From assembly GCA_917880885.1 (NCBI GenBank), contig OU862918.1:1488001-1552000 (forward strand): 64,000 nucleotides of DNA, read 5' to 3'. The position numbers were made by a program, and so were the translations under genes. Shown piece by piece: positions 22,597 through 32,950 of this stretch. Source of the stretch: Limnephilus marmoratus. Taxonomy: Eukaryota > Arthropoda > Insecta > Trichoptera > Limnephilidae. How positions within the stretch are numbered: position 1 is the stretch's first letter; each line of letters begins with the position of its first letter. A model generated the notes under the pieces. The model was not told the DNA's origin and ran no database searches. It saw only the letters and a program-made list of their open reading frames with translations.

Positions 22597-23760
22597 ACTA
22601 TTCCTAATTTTACCTTACCTAACCTGACACAACCTAACCAACGTAAGATTGTAATACTTAGAGTTTTAACAATGTTTTTATTTCTTTTTTGTTTTTGTTT
22701 CATAAATGTTTACATGTTACAGTTTTTGTCATTTTTTTTAACTCCATACCATACTAGGCTAAATGCCCGTGTTGTGGTAGTCATACATGAAACATTATTT
22801 TATCGAAACAGATAATAAAATATAAGAAGAGGAAAGAAGAAAAATATATATTTAGGGACAAATAACGTTAAAAAAATATTAAAACAAATGAAAATATGAA
22901 AATTAAAATAAGCTGAAAAATAAAGAATAAAAAGATATATAATGAAGATTGATATAAAAAAGTAATAGCAATTGGTAGATATTATATTCTTCTTGAAATA
23001 AAAATTGGTAAGTATTCTTCTGCACGGAGGAGCTTCTTTGGAGCTTCCAAACTGGAGAGAGCTGGCACAAAACCGAGATGAGTGGAGGAAGACTCTTGAG
23101 GAGGCCAAGACCCATCAGGGGTTGTAGGGCCAATAGTGATGATGATGATGATTCTTTTGCACGGGAGTACATTTTTATAGTCACTTTTGAAATTCGTTCT
23201 ACGAAAAATATTGGAAAATAGATGTGCTAGAGAAAATATATTTTTTAATATAATATTAATCTTATGTATTGTTTGAAGAAATCTGTAAGGGACGTGTTCG
23301 CCCACTGACCGTAAGATAGGGCACCTGCAAATCTATGGTAGCCGCTGGGTCTCGTGAAATCAAAAGTGCAATTTCAGTGAATTTCCGTCGAGAGATGGTC
23401 CGGTTTGCAGAGGAAAGGGTAGTGTTTCACGTTCAGTACTAGAGTGCCTGGTTACCGGGGCCGCACCGCTACTTCATTCACGATTCGGGTGACGGGCGTT
23501 ACGACCACAGGAATTACCCATTCATCTGTGTTTTCTCTGCCGACCAAAACCATCTCTTTCTATCATGTTTATTAATTCAAATAATATAAAATACAAAAAT
23601 TTTCGTGGGTCACCGACCCTACAATTTTCAGGGGATTTCAAGATATGTCACTTATAACTAGATTTACATTATTAGGTACTTATCATCTAATTATGTAAGG
23701 TGGAGTTCGGCCTACTTTCCATTATCATTTATTCTGCAAAATTATAGGCCAAACCCCCGT
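22597..23760. other. AT-rich DNA with one small LINE insertion
   Basis: Right flank of the CXC transposon. Apart from the 123-bp LINE tail at 23,028-23,150, I see no assignable feature. The segment 23,300-23,560 is more GC-rich but has no recognisable coding content. Confidence 0.4.
23028..23150 (+). mobile_element. 123-bp RTE-type LINE tail with 14-bp duplication
   Basis: It encodes the extreme C-terminus of an RTE/BovB-type polyprotein, LPNWRELAQNRDEWRKTLEE then AKTHQGL and a stop, followed by (GAT)n. ATTCTTCTGCACGG (23,014-23,027) precedes it and ATTCTTTTGCACGG (23,151-23,164) follows it: a 14-bp target duplication with one mismatch. The short length means the reverse transcription stopped almost at once. 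Confidence 0.85.
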
Positions 23761-23764
23761 AATT

Positions 23765-25330
23765 TTTTATTTTTTATTTTTTTTTATTTATTTATTTTAT
23801 ACATTTTACAAATATAAGACAAAAAGTCCCGATAAACTACTTTTTAGCAGTTTGTCTAACGGGTTCTTTACATTAAAGATCTTATTATAGAGATTTGATA
23901 GTTACATTTTTACAGTTAAAGATATAAAATTAAATTAAATTTATTTACAGAAATATACTTAGATACATTTTTACAATTATAGATATAAGATAAAATTAAT
24001 TTTTTACAGAAATATACTTAGATAAAAAAAATTATGAAAACATGAATAACAATTTTAAAGTCTTTAGAATAAGTAATATGTTATTGTAAGCTAATACAAA
24101 TGAATTCTTTCCGCAAGCCAAGTCTTCAGTAAGTTCACCAATTGTTGGTTTTGGGTACAGTTTTTAATTTCAGCTGGAAGCATATTTAAACAACTGGGAA
24201 TCATGTAATTTAACGTTCTTTGTCCATATTTATTTGTATGTGTGGGTACAATTAGTCCTTCATTAAAGTTAAAACGAGTATTATGGTTGTGTTCCAGCCT
24301 GTTTATATATAAAGGGTTATTTATGTGCTGAAATATATTTTTGTACCACATAATTGCTCTCACTGAAAGAATTTTGAGACTTTGATAAAAGTATGGAATA
24401 TTATGCCTTTCTTTGTATAAATTTTTTTCAGCTAATAATTTAACCAATGAATTTTACACTGATTGAACATGGTCTATATTTGTTTTACAAGAAAATCCCT
24501 AAGCTGTTATTCAATACCTTATAACAGATTCAGCTAGAGATAAATAAATTATTCGAAGTGTGCAGAGAGGAACAAAATTTTTTAGTTTATACAATTTGCT
24601 TACAATTGATCTTAATCGTGTACAAACTTTGTTTATTTGTATATCCCACTTGAAAAAGCAATCAATAATAATACCTAAATAAACATACTCTTTAACTAGT
24701 TCCATATTTTCACATGTACACGTTGCTGGAATACCATTGTGTAAGCAATCTGATGTATGTGTCTTTATTTCAGGTGTAATACATACCTTAACATTAGGGG
24801 ATCTTATATGTAACAATTTAGTTTTTTTGGTATTTATAATTAAGCCAGAGTCATGAGACCATTTTAAGAGTTCAATGTAGTCTTTTTGTAAAAGATCTAT
24901 ACAAGTTTGCAAATCACTGCTAGAAATAACTAAAGCAGTATCATCCGCGTATACAAAGTACTTTACATGTCTAAAAATGAATTTAATAAAAGATACATAT
25001 ATAATATACAGGATTGGACCTAATATGGAACCTTGAGGAACGCCGGCAAAAAACTTCTTTTTTTTTTTACTTGAAGATTTTCAGAGTTTTAATTTCATGC
25101 ATCGGTTGTTTAAGTAATTTTCAAAAAGTTTTAGTAGTTTTCCTCTTATTCCTACAATTTCTAGTATTTTAAGTAATTTACCATGATCAATAGTATCAAA
25201 AGCTTTCGAATAATCTATAAATAAGACTAATGTATGTTTTTTACAGTTTAATTCATTATTTATCATGTTGGCAACTTTTTGAAGCAGCAATTCGGTACTC
25301 TTTTTTTTTTGGAAACCGTATTGATTAGTA
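23765..25330 (-). pseudogene. LINE-C: RT half of a CR1/L2-like element
   Basis: The minus strand from about 25,310 reads NQYGFQKKKSTELLLQKVAN, LVLFIDYSKAFDTIDHGKLL, GVPQGSILGPILYIIY, YFVYADDTALVISSSDL, YLGIIIDCFFKWDIQINK and, near the end, RFNFNEGLIVPT and YGQRTLNYMIPS. The endonuclease and the front of the RT are absent. The 3' end is the run of AAATAA/T tracts at 23,765-23,800. A few stops break the frame (about 25,080 and 24,500). The 5' junction carries three copies of a 10-mer. Confidence 0.85.
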
Positions 25331-25399
25331 AAAAAAAACCGTATTGTAAACCGTATTGAAACATAAACAAAACAAATTATAATATTAAAATACAAGTTA

Positions 25400-25698
25400 C
25401 CGACCAAATGTTTATCCGCGTTCTTATTGATCGGCAGGGCACCCACCCGCGGCATGTGGGCTCGCAGCGGGGAGCAGAGGGTGAAACGGTACGTCAGTCC
25501 AGCGTCCTTAAAGAGTCGGCGATATGTGAATGTGGTGCGGTGCAGACCACCGAGCATGTGGTCAATGAATGCCCGCTCTATTCATTCCCCGGCGGGATTG
25601 ATGAAATCCACAGGGCAACGCCTGAGGCCCTAGACTGGCTCGCAGACCTAGATGTCTCCCTCTGACCCCCTACCATACGAAAGAAGAAGAAGAAGAAG
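25400..25698 (+). mobile_element. 5'-truncated LINE end with (AAG)6 tail
   Basis: An open frame (25,408-25,665) contains SAICECGAVQTTEHVVNECP and IHRATPEALDWLADLDVSL, the C-terminal Cys/His domain found after the RT in several insect non-LTR elements. It ends at a TGA and about 20 bp later at a six-unit AAG tail (25,681-25,698). The upstream end is arbitrary, abutting LINE-C in the opposite orientation. It is a late, short reverse-transcription product. Confidence 0.75.
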
Positions 25699-27164
25699 TC
25701 CAGCGTAAATAGGTAGGCCCGGCCGCTGCCGCTAACATTAAAGATCCAAGTGGAATCCTGCGAAATAAAGCAAGGGTAGGACAATGTTTCCGTTGCTAGA
25801 CGCACGGACATTCTGCAATGTGCTGTCATGGCAGCGAACGTTGCGTCAAACGCGCGGGACCGTTCTTCTAACTTTAACCCTCTGGTCCCCGATAATCCAC
25901 CACGCACTAAAATCAAATGGAAAAAATTAATCGAGCTGATTAAATAAACCGAAAATTAAAAAACATAGTAATAACTACATCGCCATACGTACCATAGTAA
26001 TGCCACTCTAAACGCCGCTACCGCCAACTTTATTCAGACAATAAAATCCTATATCACTGAGGCGTCCGATGAAATTCCCAACGTCACAACACGTCACGGA
26101 ATACCCAAATAGATTAAAGATCTTATTAGGGAAAAAAATCTCGTTAGAAAAGAGTGGCAACCCGATAGTGAACAACATCTTAATCGACTAAACAGAGAAG
26201 TGCGTGATGCCCTCTGCGAATTTCGCAACGAGCGTTGGCACGAATTTATTTCAACTTTAGAAGACGATAGAGCAGCTTACTGGAAGCTCTCTAAAGCACT
26301 CAGACGCCCGAAAACTAAAATCTCTCCGATTCAAGGCCTGAACGGAAAAGTTTACTCCTGCTGCAGACAAGGCCGAAGCCTTCGCAGACAGCCTTGAAAG
26401 TCAATTCACTCCAAACACCGATCACGACGATCCTGCGTTCGTAGCAAAAGTGGATTCAAAAGTAGAAGCAATCTTAAATCTAGAACCGAAGAGTGCAAGA
26501 CCCAATAGACCCAATCAGGTGCACAACTCCTAAAGAAATATTGAATATAATAAAAAAAATTAAGGAAGAAGAAGGCCGCCGGGCCTGATGGCATTTCAAA
26601 TAAGATTTTAAAACATCTCTCAACCAAAGGCATCTGCGCCACCATCCGCAACGCGTCACTTCGGTTACGTTGCTTTCCTAAGGATTTTAAAGAAGATGAC
26701 ATAATTTTAATTCTCAAACCAGGCAAGGATCCAATATTAACGTAGAATCATCGGCCAATTAGCTTCCTTCCATGCCTACGTAAAACCTGGAAAAAATAAT
26801 ACTAGCACGATTAAATTTCTTCACACATGATAGTACATGGTTTTAGAGCGGGTCACTCCACTTCTCACCAACTCCTACGTATTGTGGAACACATCACAGA
26901 GGCATTCAACATCAGGAAAAAACAGTAATTCTTTCACCCGACGTTAGTAAGGCTTTCGACAAAGTCTGGCACAACGGTCTCTTATAAAAAAGTACTCTCT
27001 TGGTTATCTATTAAGACTTATTCAATCAATAGCCAGTTACCTAAAAGATAGATCCTTTAAAGTTAAAATAAAAAAATGTATTCTTCACAACCCGCCCCAT
27101 ATCAGCTGGGGTCCCACAAGGCAGCCAACTCCTCTCCATCCTTATAGAACATCTATTGTAGCAA

Positions 27165-27345
27165 ATTTTGTTTTCGATATATTTAGTGTAAGTATGTTTG
27201 ATCTAGCCATGTTTTCACTCTAGTGATTTCTAAATTTGCTATGTTAAATACATTATTCCAATCCTTAGATTTAAAGAGTAAAACTGTGTCGTCTGCATAA
27301 CTAACTATTTCACCGTTTATTTGTTGGTTTGCGGGCCCAGGTGGT
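27165..27345 (-). pseudogene. Opposite-strand RT fragment inside the Jockey gap
   Basis: The minus strand reads NEIVSYADDTVLLFKSKDW then NIANLEITRVKTWLDQTYL, the catalytic YADD block and following helix of a Jockey-type RT. It is only about 60 codons and runs against the surrounding Jockey remnant, so it belongs to a separate insertion or an inverted fragment. Confidence 0.75.
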
Positions 27346-27349
27346 GGAC

Positions 27350-28220
27350 TCCATACTGAAAGTCAAACGTGATTTTTCATTTTTTAAAGTTGAATCGTGC
27401 ACTAATTTAAAAGATTGCTTCATTATATTGTAATCTAATTGTTTCTTTATCAGAAGGTCGTGATCAGTATTTACGTAGCGCCGTGAAAGTGTTCTTTTTT
27501 TATTTATAGAGACGCGCGTTTCTTCCGTGATTATTGATTAAATTGAAACATCGCTATTTATTATTATGGATTAACATATTCTCTTTATTACACATTGCTG
27601 AGTAACAAGGCTGTCAGTACAATATTTTATGCAAGCCAGAGTGCCAAAGAAATTATGGAAGACCATCTATCTACAATGAGACCTGCCCCGACCGATTTTT
27701 AAGTAATCTTGGAGGTTTTTTAGGAAATTCTTTTTTGCTCATGAAAAAATAGACTCGCCTGGAATTGAAATTCTTCGTTTGTTGGAGCGATTTTATTTGA
27801 GCGAAACAGCACCAGCCGTCTTCAGTCCACCGAAAATCTACAGATTCATCATCGGGAATAGAAGCTTCCTGAGAAACCAGAAGCCCGTGATATTTAGTTA
27901 GATAGCTAATTGGAAATTGGTCGATCCAGGGGGTGAGCCTTAATTATTTATTTAGTTATTGTTTTAAGTTCTATTTGTATTAAAGAAATCTATACAAATA
28001 AATGTAATATTATTATTCCTTATGAATACTGTTTTATCATTTTTTTAATTCTTTTATATTAACTTAAAAGTTTGAATTCCCAAGGCCCTGAGAGAGAATT
28101 TTTGCTTTCCATCTGCTAGCCTGGTTAATCAACCAGAGACGCCCTTTACAAAATAAAGCTAGCAGATTTTATAACAATTTTTCAAAATATTTAAGTTTGT
28201 CGTTCTTCGGTAATAATTTG
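27350..28220. other. Unassigned insert within Jockey remnant
   Basis: Mostly non-coding. One plus-strand stretch (about 27,705-27,897) stays open and reads FFAHEKIDSPGIEILRLLER then FYLSETAPAVFSPPKIY, which I do not recognise. No terminal repeats are visible. Confidence 0.3.
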
Positions 28221-28604
28221 GCTGTTAGAAAACATTAGTCTGTTTGGGGAAAATATTCCATGGGAAAAGTCAATTAAATACCTCTAGTTAGATAGACTCC
28301 AAGCTCACCTGGAAGAAACACATAACTGGAAAAATTAAAGCAGCTAATAAATGTCTATCATCACAATATCTAATGATGGGAAAAAATTCGTTTATCAATG
28401 GACAACAAATTACTTTTACATAAAACAACTATAAGGCCTGCCTTCACCTATGCTTGCCCCGTTTAGGAGCATGCGGCCCCCAGTCTCTTAAAGAAGATTC
28501 AAATATTTCAAAACAAAGCCATTAGACTTGCGTTAAATTCACCTAAATGGAGTAGAATTTCTTCTCTCCATAATGACTCCAACATTCCGGTCGATAAAGG
28601 ACTT

Positions 28605-28916
28605 TATCGACCGGAAATATTATCTTATAGCCCAATCATGGATTTGTTGCCCTACCCACCCACTCTACATTAATACCTACCCACCCAATCTGCATTAATA
28701 ACTAGCAACGGCTCCACCCCTACCCTAATAAAACATTGTTCAAAACTGTCAAATTAGTATAAGCTTTCCCTGAAGAAGGAAAGTTTGTTCCGAAACCGGT
28801 AGGATTTACGCATTATATAAGTGGTTTATACAAAGTTGTATTGTTTCATTTTTCTATAATGGATAACCACAAAGTGATAGCTACATTCAAAAATATAAAA
28901 GAAAAATGTAAAAAAG
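28605..28916 (+). mobile_element. Penelope-like element end (pLTR) in the Jockey remnant
   Basis: The motif GATAAAGGACTT occurs at 28,593-28,604 and again at 28,917-28,928, a 12-bp target duplication that brackets this insert. The insert carries a hammerhead-like motif (28,767-28,804), then AAGTGGTTTATACAAAGTTG and TTTCATTTTTCTATAATGG, similar in order to the end of the Penelope-like element at 58,680-58,725. An ATG at 28,859 opens a short frame (MDNHKVIATFKNIKEKCKK) that could be the start of the element's protein. Penelope elements characteristically carry their terminal repeat next to the ORF start. Confidence 0.65.
28767..28804 (+). ncRNA. Hammerhead-ribozyme-like motif
   Basis: CTGAAGA (28,770-28,776) supplies the CUGANGA box and GAAA (28,792-28,795) the second box. 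GGAA/TTCC form stem II around an AGTTTG loop, ACCGGT gives a two-base-pair stem III with CG loop, and cleavage would follow GTA (28,801). TCC before and GGA after close stem I. Minimal hammerheads of this kind are known in Penelope-like terminal repeats. One extra A follows the first box. Activity is not shown by sequence. Confidence 0.6.
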
Positions 28917-29149
28917 ATAAAGGACTTCATTGTCTCATAAGCAACCAAATTCTATGCCGGCCTTCCGGGCCACGCGAATCCTACGATAAATAACGCTGAT
29001 ATGAAATGACAATTTTAAATATAAAAAACCAAAGATAGTCCTCCGGAAGGAATAAAAAAACTAGCATACAGCCGCAGTATAGTTTTAATCTCTCATTCAA
29101 TCCAACCCTTATAATAATAATAATGTAAAGTATCTATAGATAATGAATA

Positions 29150-29226
29150 TAAACATGAGTTTACTGACTCTAGCATAATTATATAATGAATATATAATTA
29201 TGCTAGAGTCAGTAAACTCATGTTTA
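29150..29226. repeat. Perfect 36-bp inverted repeat, 5-base loop
   Basis: Bases 29,150-29,185 are the exact reverse complement of 29,191-29,226, around ATGAA. The arms contain ACATGAGTTTACTGACTCT. The transcript would be a perfect 77-nt hairpin. No second copy is visible in the window. Confidence 0.95.
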
Positions 29227-29411
29227 GGAACTCTGTAAAATGAATCAATCAAAACACAAATAACACGTTTGTTACAAATCTCTTCCCTTAAAAAAGAGAT
29301 TTAGAATTATTGTTGCTATGCCATTTAATAAAGAAATTGTTTCTCCCTGCGTGTCCTTTCCTATTCGTCCCGCTCCCACTCCACCTCCTCCAACTGCCCA
29401 CATTACTCCCC

Positions 29412-29482
29412 CTTCCCCCTTCCCCCTTCCCCCTTCCCCCTTCCCCCTTCCCCCTTCCCCCTTCCCCCTTCCCCCTTCCCCC
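29412..29482 (+). repeat. (TTCCCCC)n tract, about 10 units
   Basis: An uninterrupted array of the heptamer TTCCCCC; the complementary strand is GGGGGAA repeats, with ample runs of G for G-quadruplex formation. It is not the insect telomere unit (TTAGG). The units are identical, so the array is young or still expanding. Confidence 0.95.
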
Positions 29483-29499
29483 TAAAAACTTCAGGTAAA

Positions 29500-31060
29500 A
29501 CGGAAACTTTCTTCATGGATGGGGGATAGGGAGCTACCACACCATATAACTCCCTTGACCGTGCCGGAACTCGTTTCTGAGTTTTAGCCGTAAGCACATT
29601 ACATACTTTCTTTTATAATAGTATTGTATTGATATAATATAATGTTTTGATTACCACAAGGCAACGGTGTGAATTTCAAAAACTATAATTTATTTTCGAT
29701 TGGATTTAGCATCAGTGTGACAGTCCGATGTTATGATGTTAATGAGTCGAAATGTATGTGCAGTTAAATTTAAATTGAACTTGAAACAAAACACAAATCA
29801 AATAGGACTAATGAACAAAATTAAAATTACATATTTGCCAATAGAATGTAGATTGATGATGCAATTTCAATTCCATAATAAACACTGCATTGTTTCCTGC
29901 AAAGGATATTTCAACAATTTATAGCTAAGTTAATTAAAATAACTTCTTTATCACCGTAATCAAGTAATCTTTTTTATATATAATAATGAATTTTGTTTTT
30001 TTTTCGTTGTTTGGTACCTAAATCATTCATCTAATTGCGGTGAAACTTATGATGTGCCGTGCGCATGCTCGCAAAGGTTTTTATATATAATGGTGAGCTT
30101 GAGCGTTTTAAAATCATTTCTTAAACTATTCATCCGATTGCTATGACACTTTGGTGAGTTATTATGAGCACCAACGAATGATTCTGTATATAAAAATATA
30201 ATAAGTGCACGCCAGTTTTTGAAAAATATACATCTTTCAATATTTTAATGGGCTTAAATCTAAATTTCGAAAGAACGCAAACAGTTGTTCATAAATATAA
30301 AATCAAAATTAAATTAAACATAGAATCGACCAAAATTCGCTCTTTTTAAGATTTGCGATGTTTCGTATTTAATATTTCATTATATTTAAATAGTAGATTA
30401 GGCTAAATTATTTTCTTAACATCCATCATTAACTTATAAAAAAATATCAAAGTTGCCGTTGAAAATGAAATTAAAGTTTTACGCGAAAAAGGCCGCGCAG
30501 TCGTTCCTCTTGGAGAGTAAGGGATAAAGTGTTCTCTTGACGATACTCATTATCATTTTGTATTTATTTATTTTGTTGCACAATTTACATTTTACAAAAT
30601 ATATTGATAATGTTGGGTTCACTGGGTGGCTTACCGATGCTGAGGTCCCCATTTTTTGATACAAAATTCAATAAATGAATCAATAAATTTTATTAAGGTC
30701 GGCAATGAAAAAAAAAAGGATACACGTATTATTAATTACAATGATTTATGTATAATGATGTGGATTTTATAATTTTATTATGTGTTACGTGTTTGTGTTT
30801 TAATCTTTTATGCAATAACATTTTTGACATATTTTTTTTTGGTTTTTTTTTTTTTTAATTTTAAATATGAATTTATTTCCGTTTTCCACATTTTTTGTGG
30901 GTGAAAGATTGTTGAATGCTTTATCGGCTGGTATAAAATATGATATCTTTTTCTAAAGCTCGTGTTTACCATCGGAAATTTTGTTTTCTTTGCACGCTTT
31001 TCTAACTGATGAGTTGGTGATAGATTGTGTTTGTTGTTTTTGTTAAAAAATTTAGGTTAG
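29500..31060. other. AT-rich DNA, possibly Helitron-like fragments
   Basis: Two related blocks at about 29,985-30,060 and 30,080-30,200 contain TATATATAAT and phrases like ACTATTCATCCGATTGCTAT. These resemble the interior of non-autonomous Helitrons that I know from insects, but no termini can be placed. The rest has no assignable feature. Confidence 0.3.
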
Positions 31061-31210
31061 TAGTTTTGTTTTTCGTTATTTGTTTTTGGGATGTTATGCC
31101 GTGTTGCGCTACCTCCTTCTTTTACCTGCGTTACGGTGTCCGAAACGTTGGCTAAAGAAGTAGGTAGCGCAACACGGTACAACACCCCAACAACAAATAA
31201 CGAAAATACT
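31061..31210. repeat. Foldback repeat C, paired copies
   Basis: The arm at 31,061-31,124 is mirrored by 31,152-31,210. Both contain GTGTTGCGCTACCT (or its complement) and run out to CGTTATTTGTT, around a loop holding GTCCGAAACGTTGGC. A third copy is at 31,930-31,990 in the orientation of the left arm, and a diverged trace is at about 32,058-32,110. GAAACG beside a short stem recalls Penelope terminal repeats, but the CUGANGA box is missing. DNA between 31,211 and 31,929 has no clear feature. Confidence 0.65.
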
Positions 31211-31929
31211 TTTGGTCGTGAAAATTTATAAACGTATCTAGTTTTGTAGTATTTTAGTGGGCCGTCGCACTTAGCTCTAAAAGATAAAAGATCATTTGGC
31301 TTGGCCTATTTCAGCAAATCGCTCGCCATATATTCCACATTAAGGTACAATTGGCTTTTATTAATAGGAAATGGGGCAGCGTTTTGTCTATACTGCATTT
31401 TTCCCAATATCCTTTCCGGATTTTGACACCAGTGCAAATATTTTTTAACATAATATAGATGTGGACCACTGGCGGTACATTATACTTTTTATATAAATTT
31501 CTTCTTATCGGAGTTACAACCCTCGAAAAATCGTTAAAAATGCCTGTTTTGAACGACAGGAATACGCGTTCATTATACAAACTATAAAATGTATTTAAAA
31601 AAAAGGAAAACGTTCACACAAAGAATACTTTCTTCTGAAGATTTAAAAACAAAAAATTTAATAGGTCCAGTTTTGGAGGAGAAAAATGGGGAATACAAAA
31701 CCTCGATTTTGACAATTTTATTTAGGTATTATTATCAGCCTGAGGCGCAGTTGTCTCTTTCGCTCAATATTCGAGAAGGTAACAGCGACAAAGACAACAA
31801 TAGTTTGGTAAAATCCTGTTAATAAAAATTCTCGGCAACCATGTTTCCTCTTAAACACAAACTATTCCCGTAAACAAAAACTCAACCGTCCTTGAAAGTT
31901 TGATTGTAGATTTTCACGGTCAAAAGTAT

Positions 31930-31990
31930 TTTTATTATTTATTTTTGGGTGTTATGCCGTGTTGCGCTACCTCCTTCTTTAGCCAACGCA
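31930..31990 (-). repeat. Foldback repeat C, single copy
   Basis: TTTTTGGGTGTTATGCCGTG and TTGCGCTACCTCCTTCTTTA match the left arm at 31,083-31,124, then AGCCAACGC continues into the part corresponding to the loop region. It is alone here, without a facing arm of similar quality. Confidence 0.7.
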
Positions 31991-32127
31991 ATATTTATTA
32001 TAATAATATTTATAATATAATATTAAAAATATTATTATAATATATATACTCCAATATTTCAGACAGCGTTAACTCTGTTCGAAATGATAGCTAAAGAAGG
32101 ACATGCAAAACGGCTTAGAAATTACAA

Positions 32128-32950
32128 AAATAAGGCCCATTAACCAGCGGCCGAGAGTTCATATTTGTCGAAAGATGGTATTGCAACTGATCGTACCCTT
32201 GCAACTGTAAAGAGGGGTTCCGATGAGAAAGATTAATTATTCTCGGTTCCAGCATTTTTAACGAATAACTCTGTACCACACAGGGTGAGCACACAAGACT
32301 GTAAAATTACAATACTTTTATAATTGCAAGCATTTTACATTTTTAAAAGAGAAGCGAGGGGGTGACGTACACCCCTGCCTGGGGCTCACATTTTCTTCAA
32401 ATACGTCCGACACAAACTCAATATCGATTTTATGTTAAGGGACGTACTTGACTTACTTTAACCAGTGATTCCTGACATTATGTGGAGTAAAAAATGTATA
32501 TGTAATTTTGGTATCCGGTGACATGTTTGATGTTTTTTTTTTCTGCAAAAAACATAAAAAAGGTAATTGTTGGACAGTTGGAGGCGGGTTAAGGGGTTGG
32601 TCGGATACTCGGCCGAGTGACCAGTGACCACATGCGGAAGATTTTTTTTGTTTGATTTAAAGAATAAAATTTAAAAAAAAAGTCGTCCAAAAAAGTCACC
32701 GGAGACCAAAATTTCATTTACATTTTTTACTCCAAATAATGTCAGGAATCACTGGTTATAGTAAGTTAAGTACGTCCCTTAACACCCTGTATATGTATAC
32801 ACACAATTCAATTTAGCAATAAAAATACTCGAAGGCGTAAAGATAAAATAAAGCATTTTTTGTAATTATTTTTTTTTTGATTCATAAATTTTGTCAAAAA
32901 AAAATTAAATGTATTTTCGTCACAGAACACGTTCGCGGATTTTGTTTTTG
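32128..32950 (-). repeat. Repeat A, copy 2, carrying a MITE
   Basis: Inverted relative to 20,445-20,800, with CCATTAACCAGCGGCCGAGA, GAAAGATTAATTATTCTC and CTCAATATCGATTTTATGTT as landmarks. The last of these runs directly into the MITE at 32,439, and homology resumes after 32,782. Copy 1 has ATAACATAAAATCG at the same place with no insert. Confidence 0.7.
32439..32778. mobile_element. 340-bp MITE in a TTAA site (piggyBac-like)
   Basis: Terminal inverted repeats of about 84 bp start GGGACGTACTT and differ at about seven positions. TTAA flanks both ends exactly (32,435-32,438 and 32,779-32,782). TTAA duplication is the hallmark of piggyBac transposition; the interior has no coding capacity. 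Inserted in repeat A copy 2, whose sister copy lacks it. Confidence 0.85.

Larger units (their letters stand above)
25870..29020 (+). mobile_element. Decayed Jockey-like LINE, interrupted twice
   Basis: Plus-strand pieces appear in order: NPLVPDNPPRTKIKWKKLIE (25,876 on), DALCEFRNERWHEFISTLED (26,205), AAGPDGISNKILKHLS (26,567), VSKAFDKVWHNGL (26,945) and SWGPTRQP (27,105). After a gap of about 1.1 kb come KYLxVRLDSKLTWKKHITG (28,276), NKAIRLALNSPKW (28,516) and, beyond a Penelope insertion, FYAGLPGHANPTINNADM (28,955). These are the linker, RT palm and thumb blocks of Jockey elements. Many stops show great age. The 27,150-28,220 interruption contains other LINE material. Confidence 0.7.

Noticed and set aside
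29403..29482. Proline-rich or glycine-rich coding sequence over the C-tract
   Set aside because: All frames through a heptamer array stay open by composition alone.
32271..32408. Further small transposon in repeat A copy 2
   Set aside because: About 140 bp is extra relative to copy 1 and GTGAGC/GCTCAC occur near its edges, but six bases are too few and no duplication is seen.
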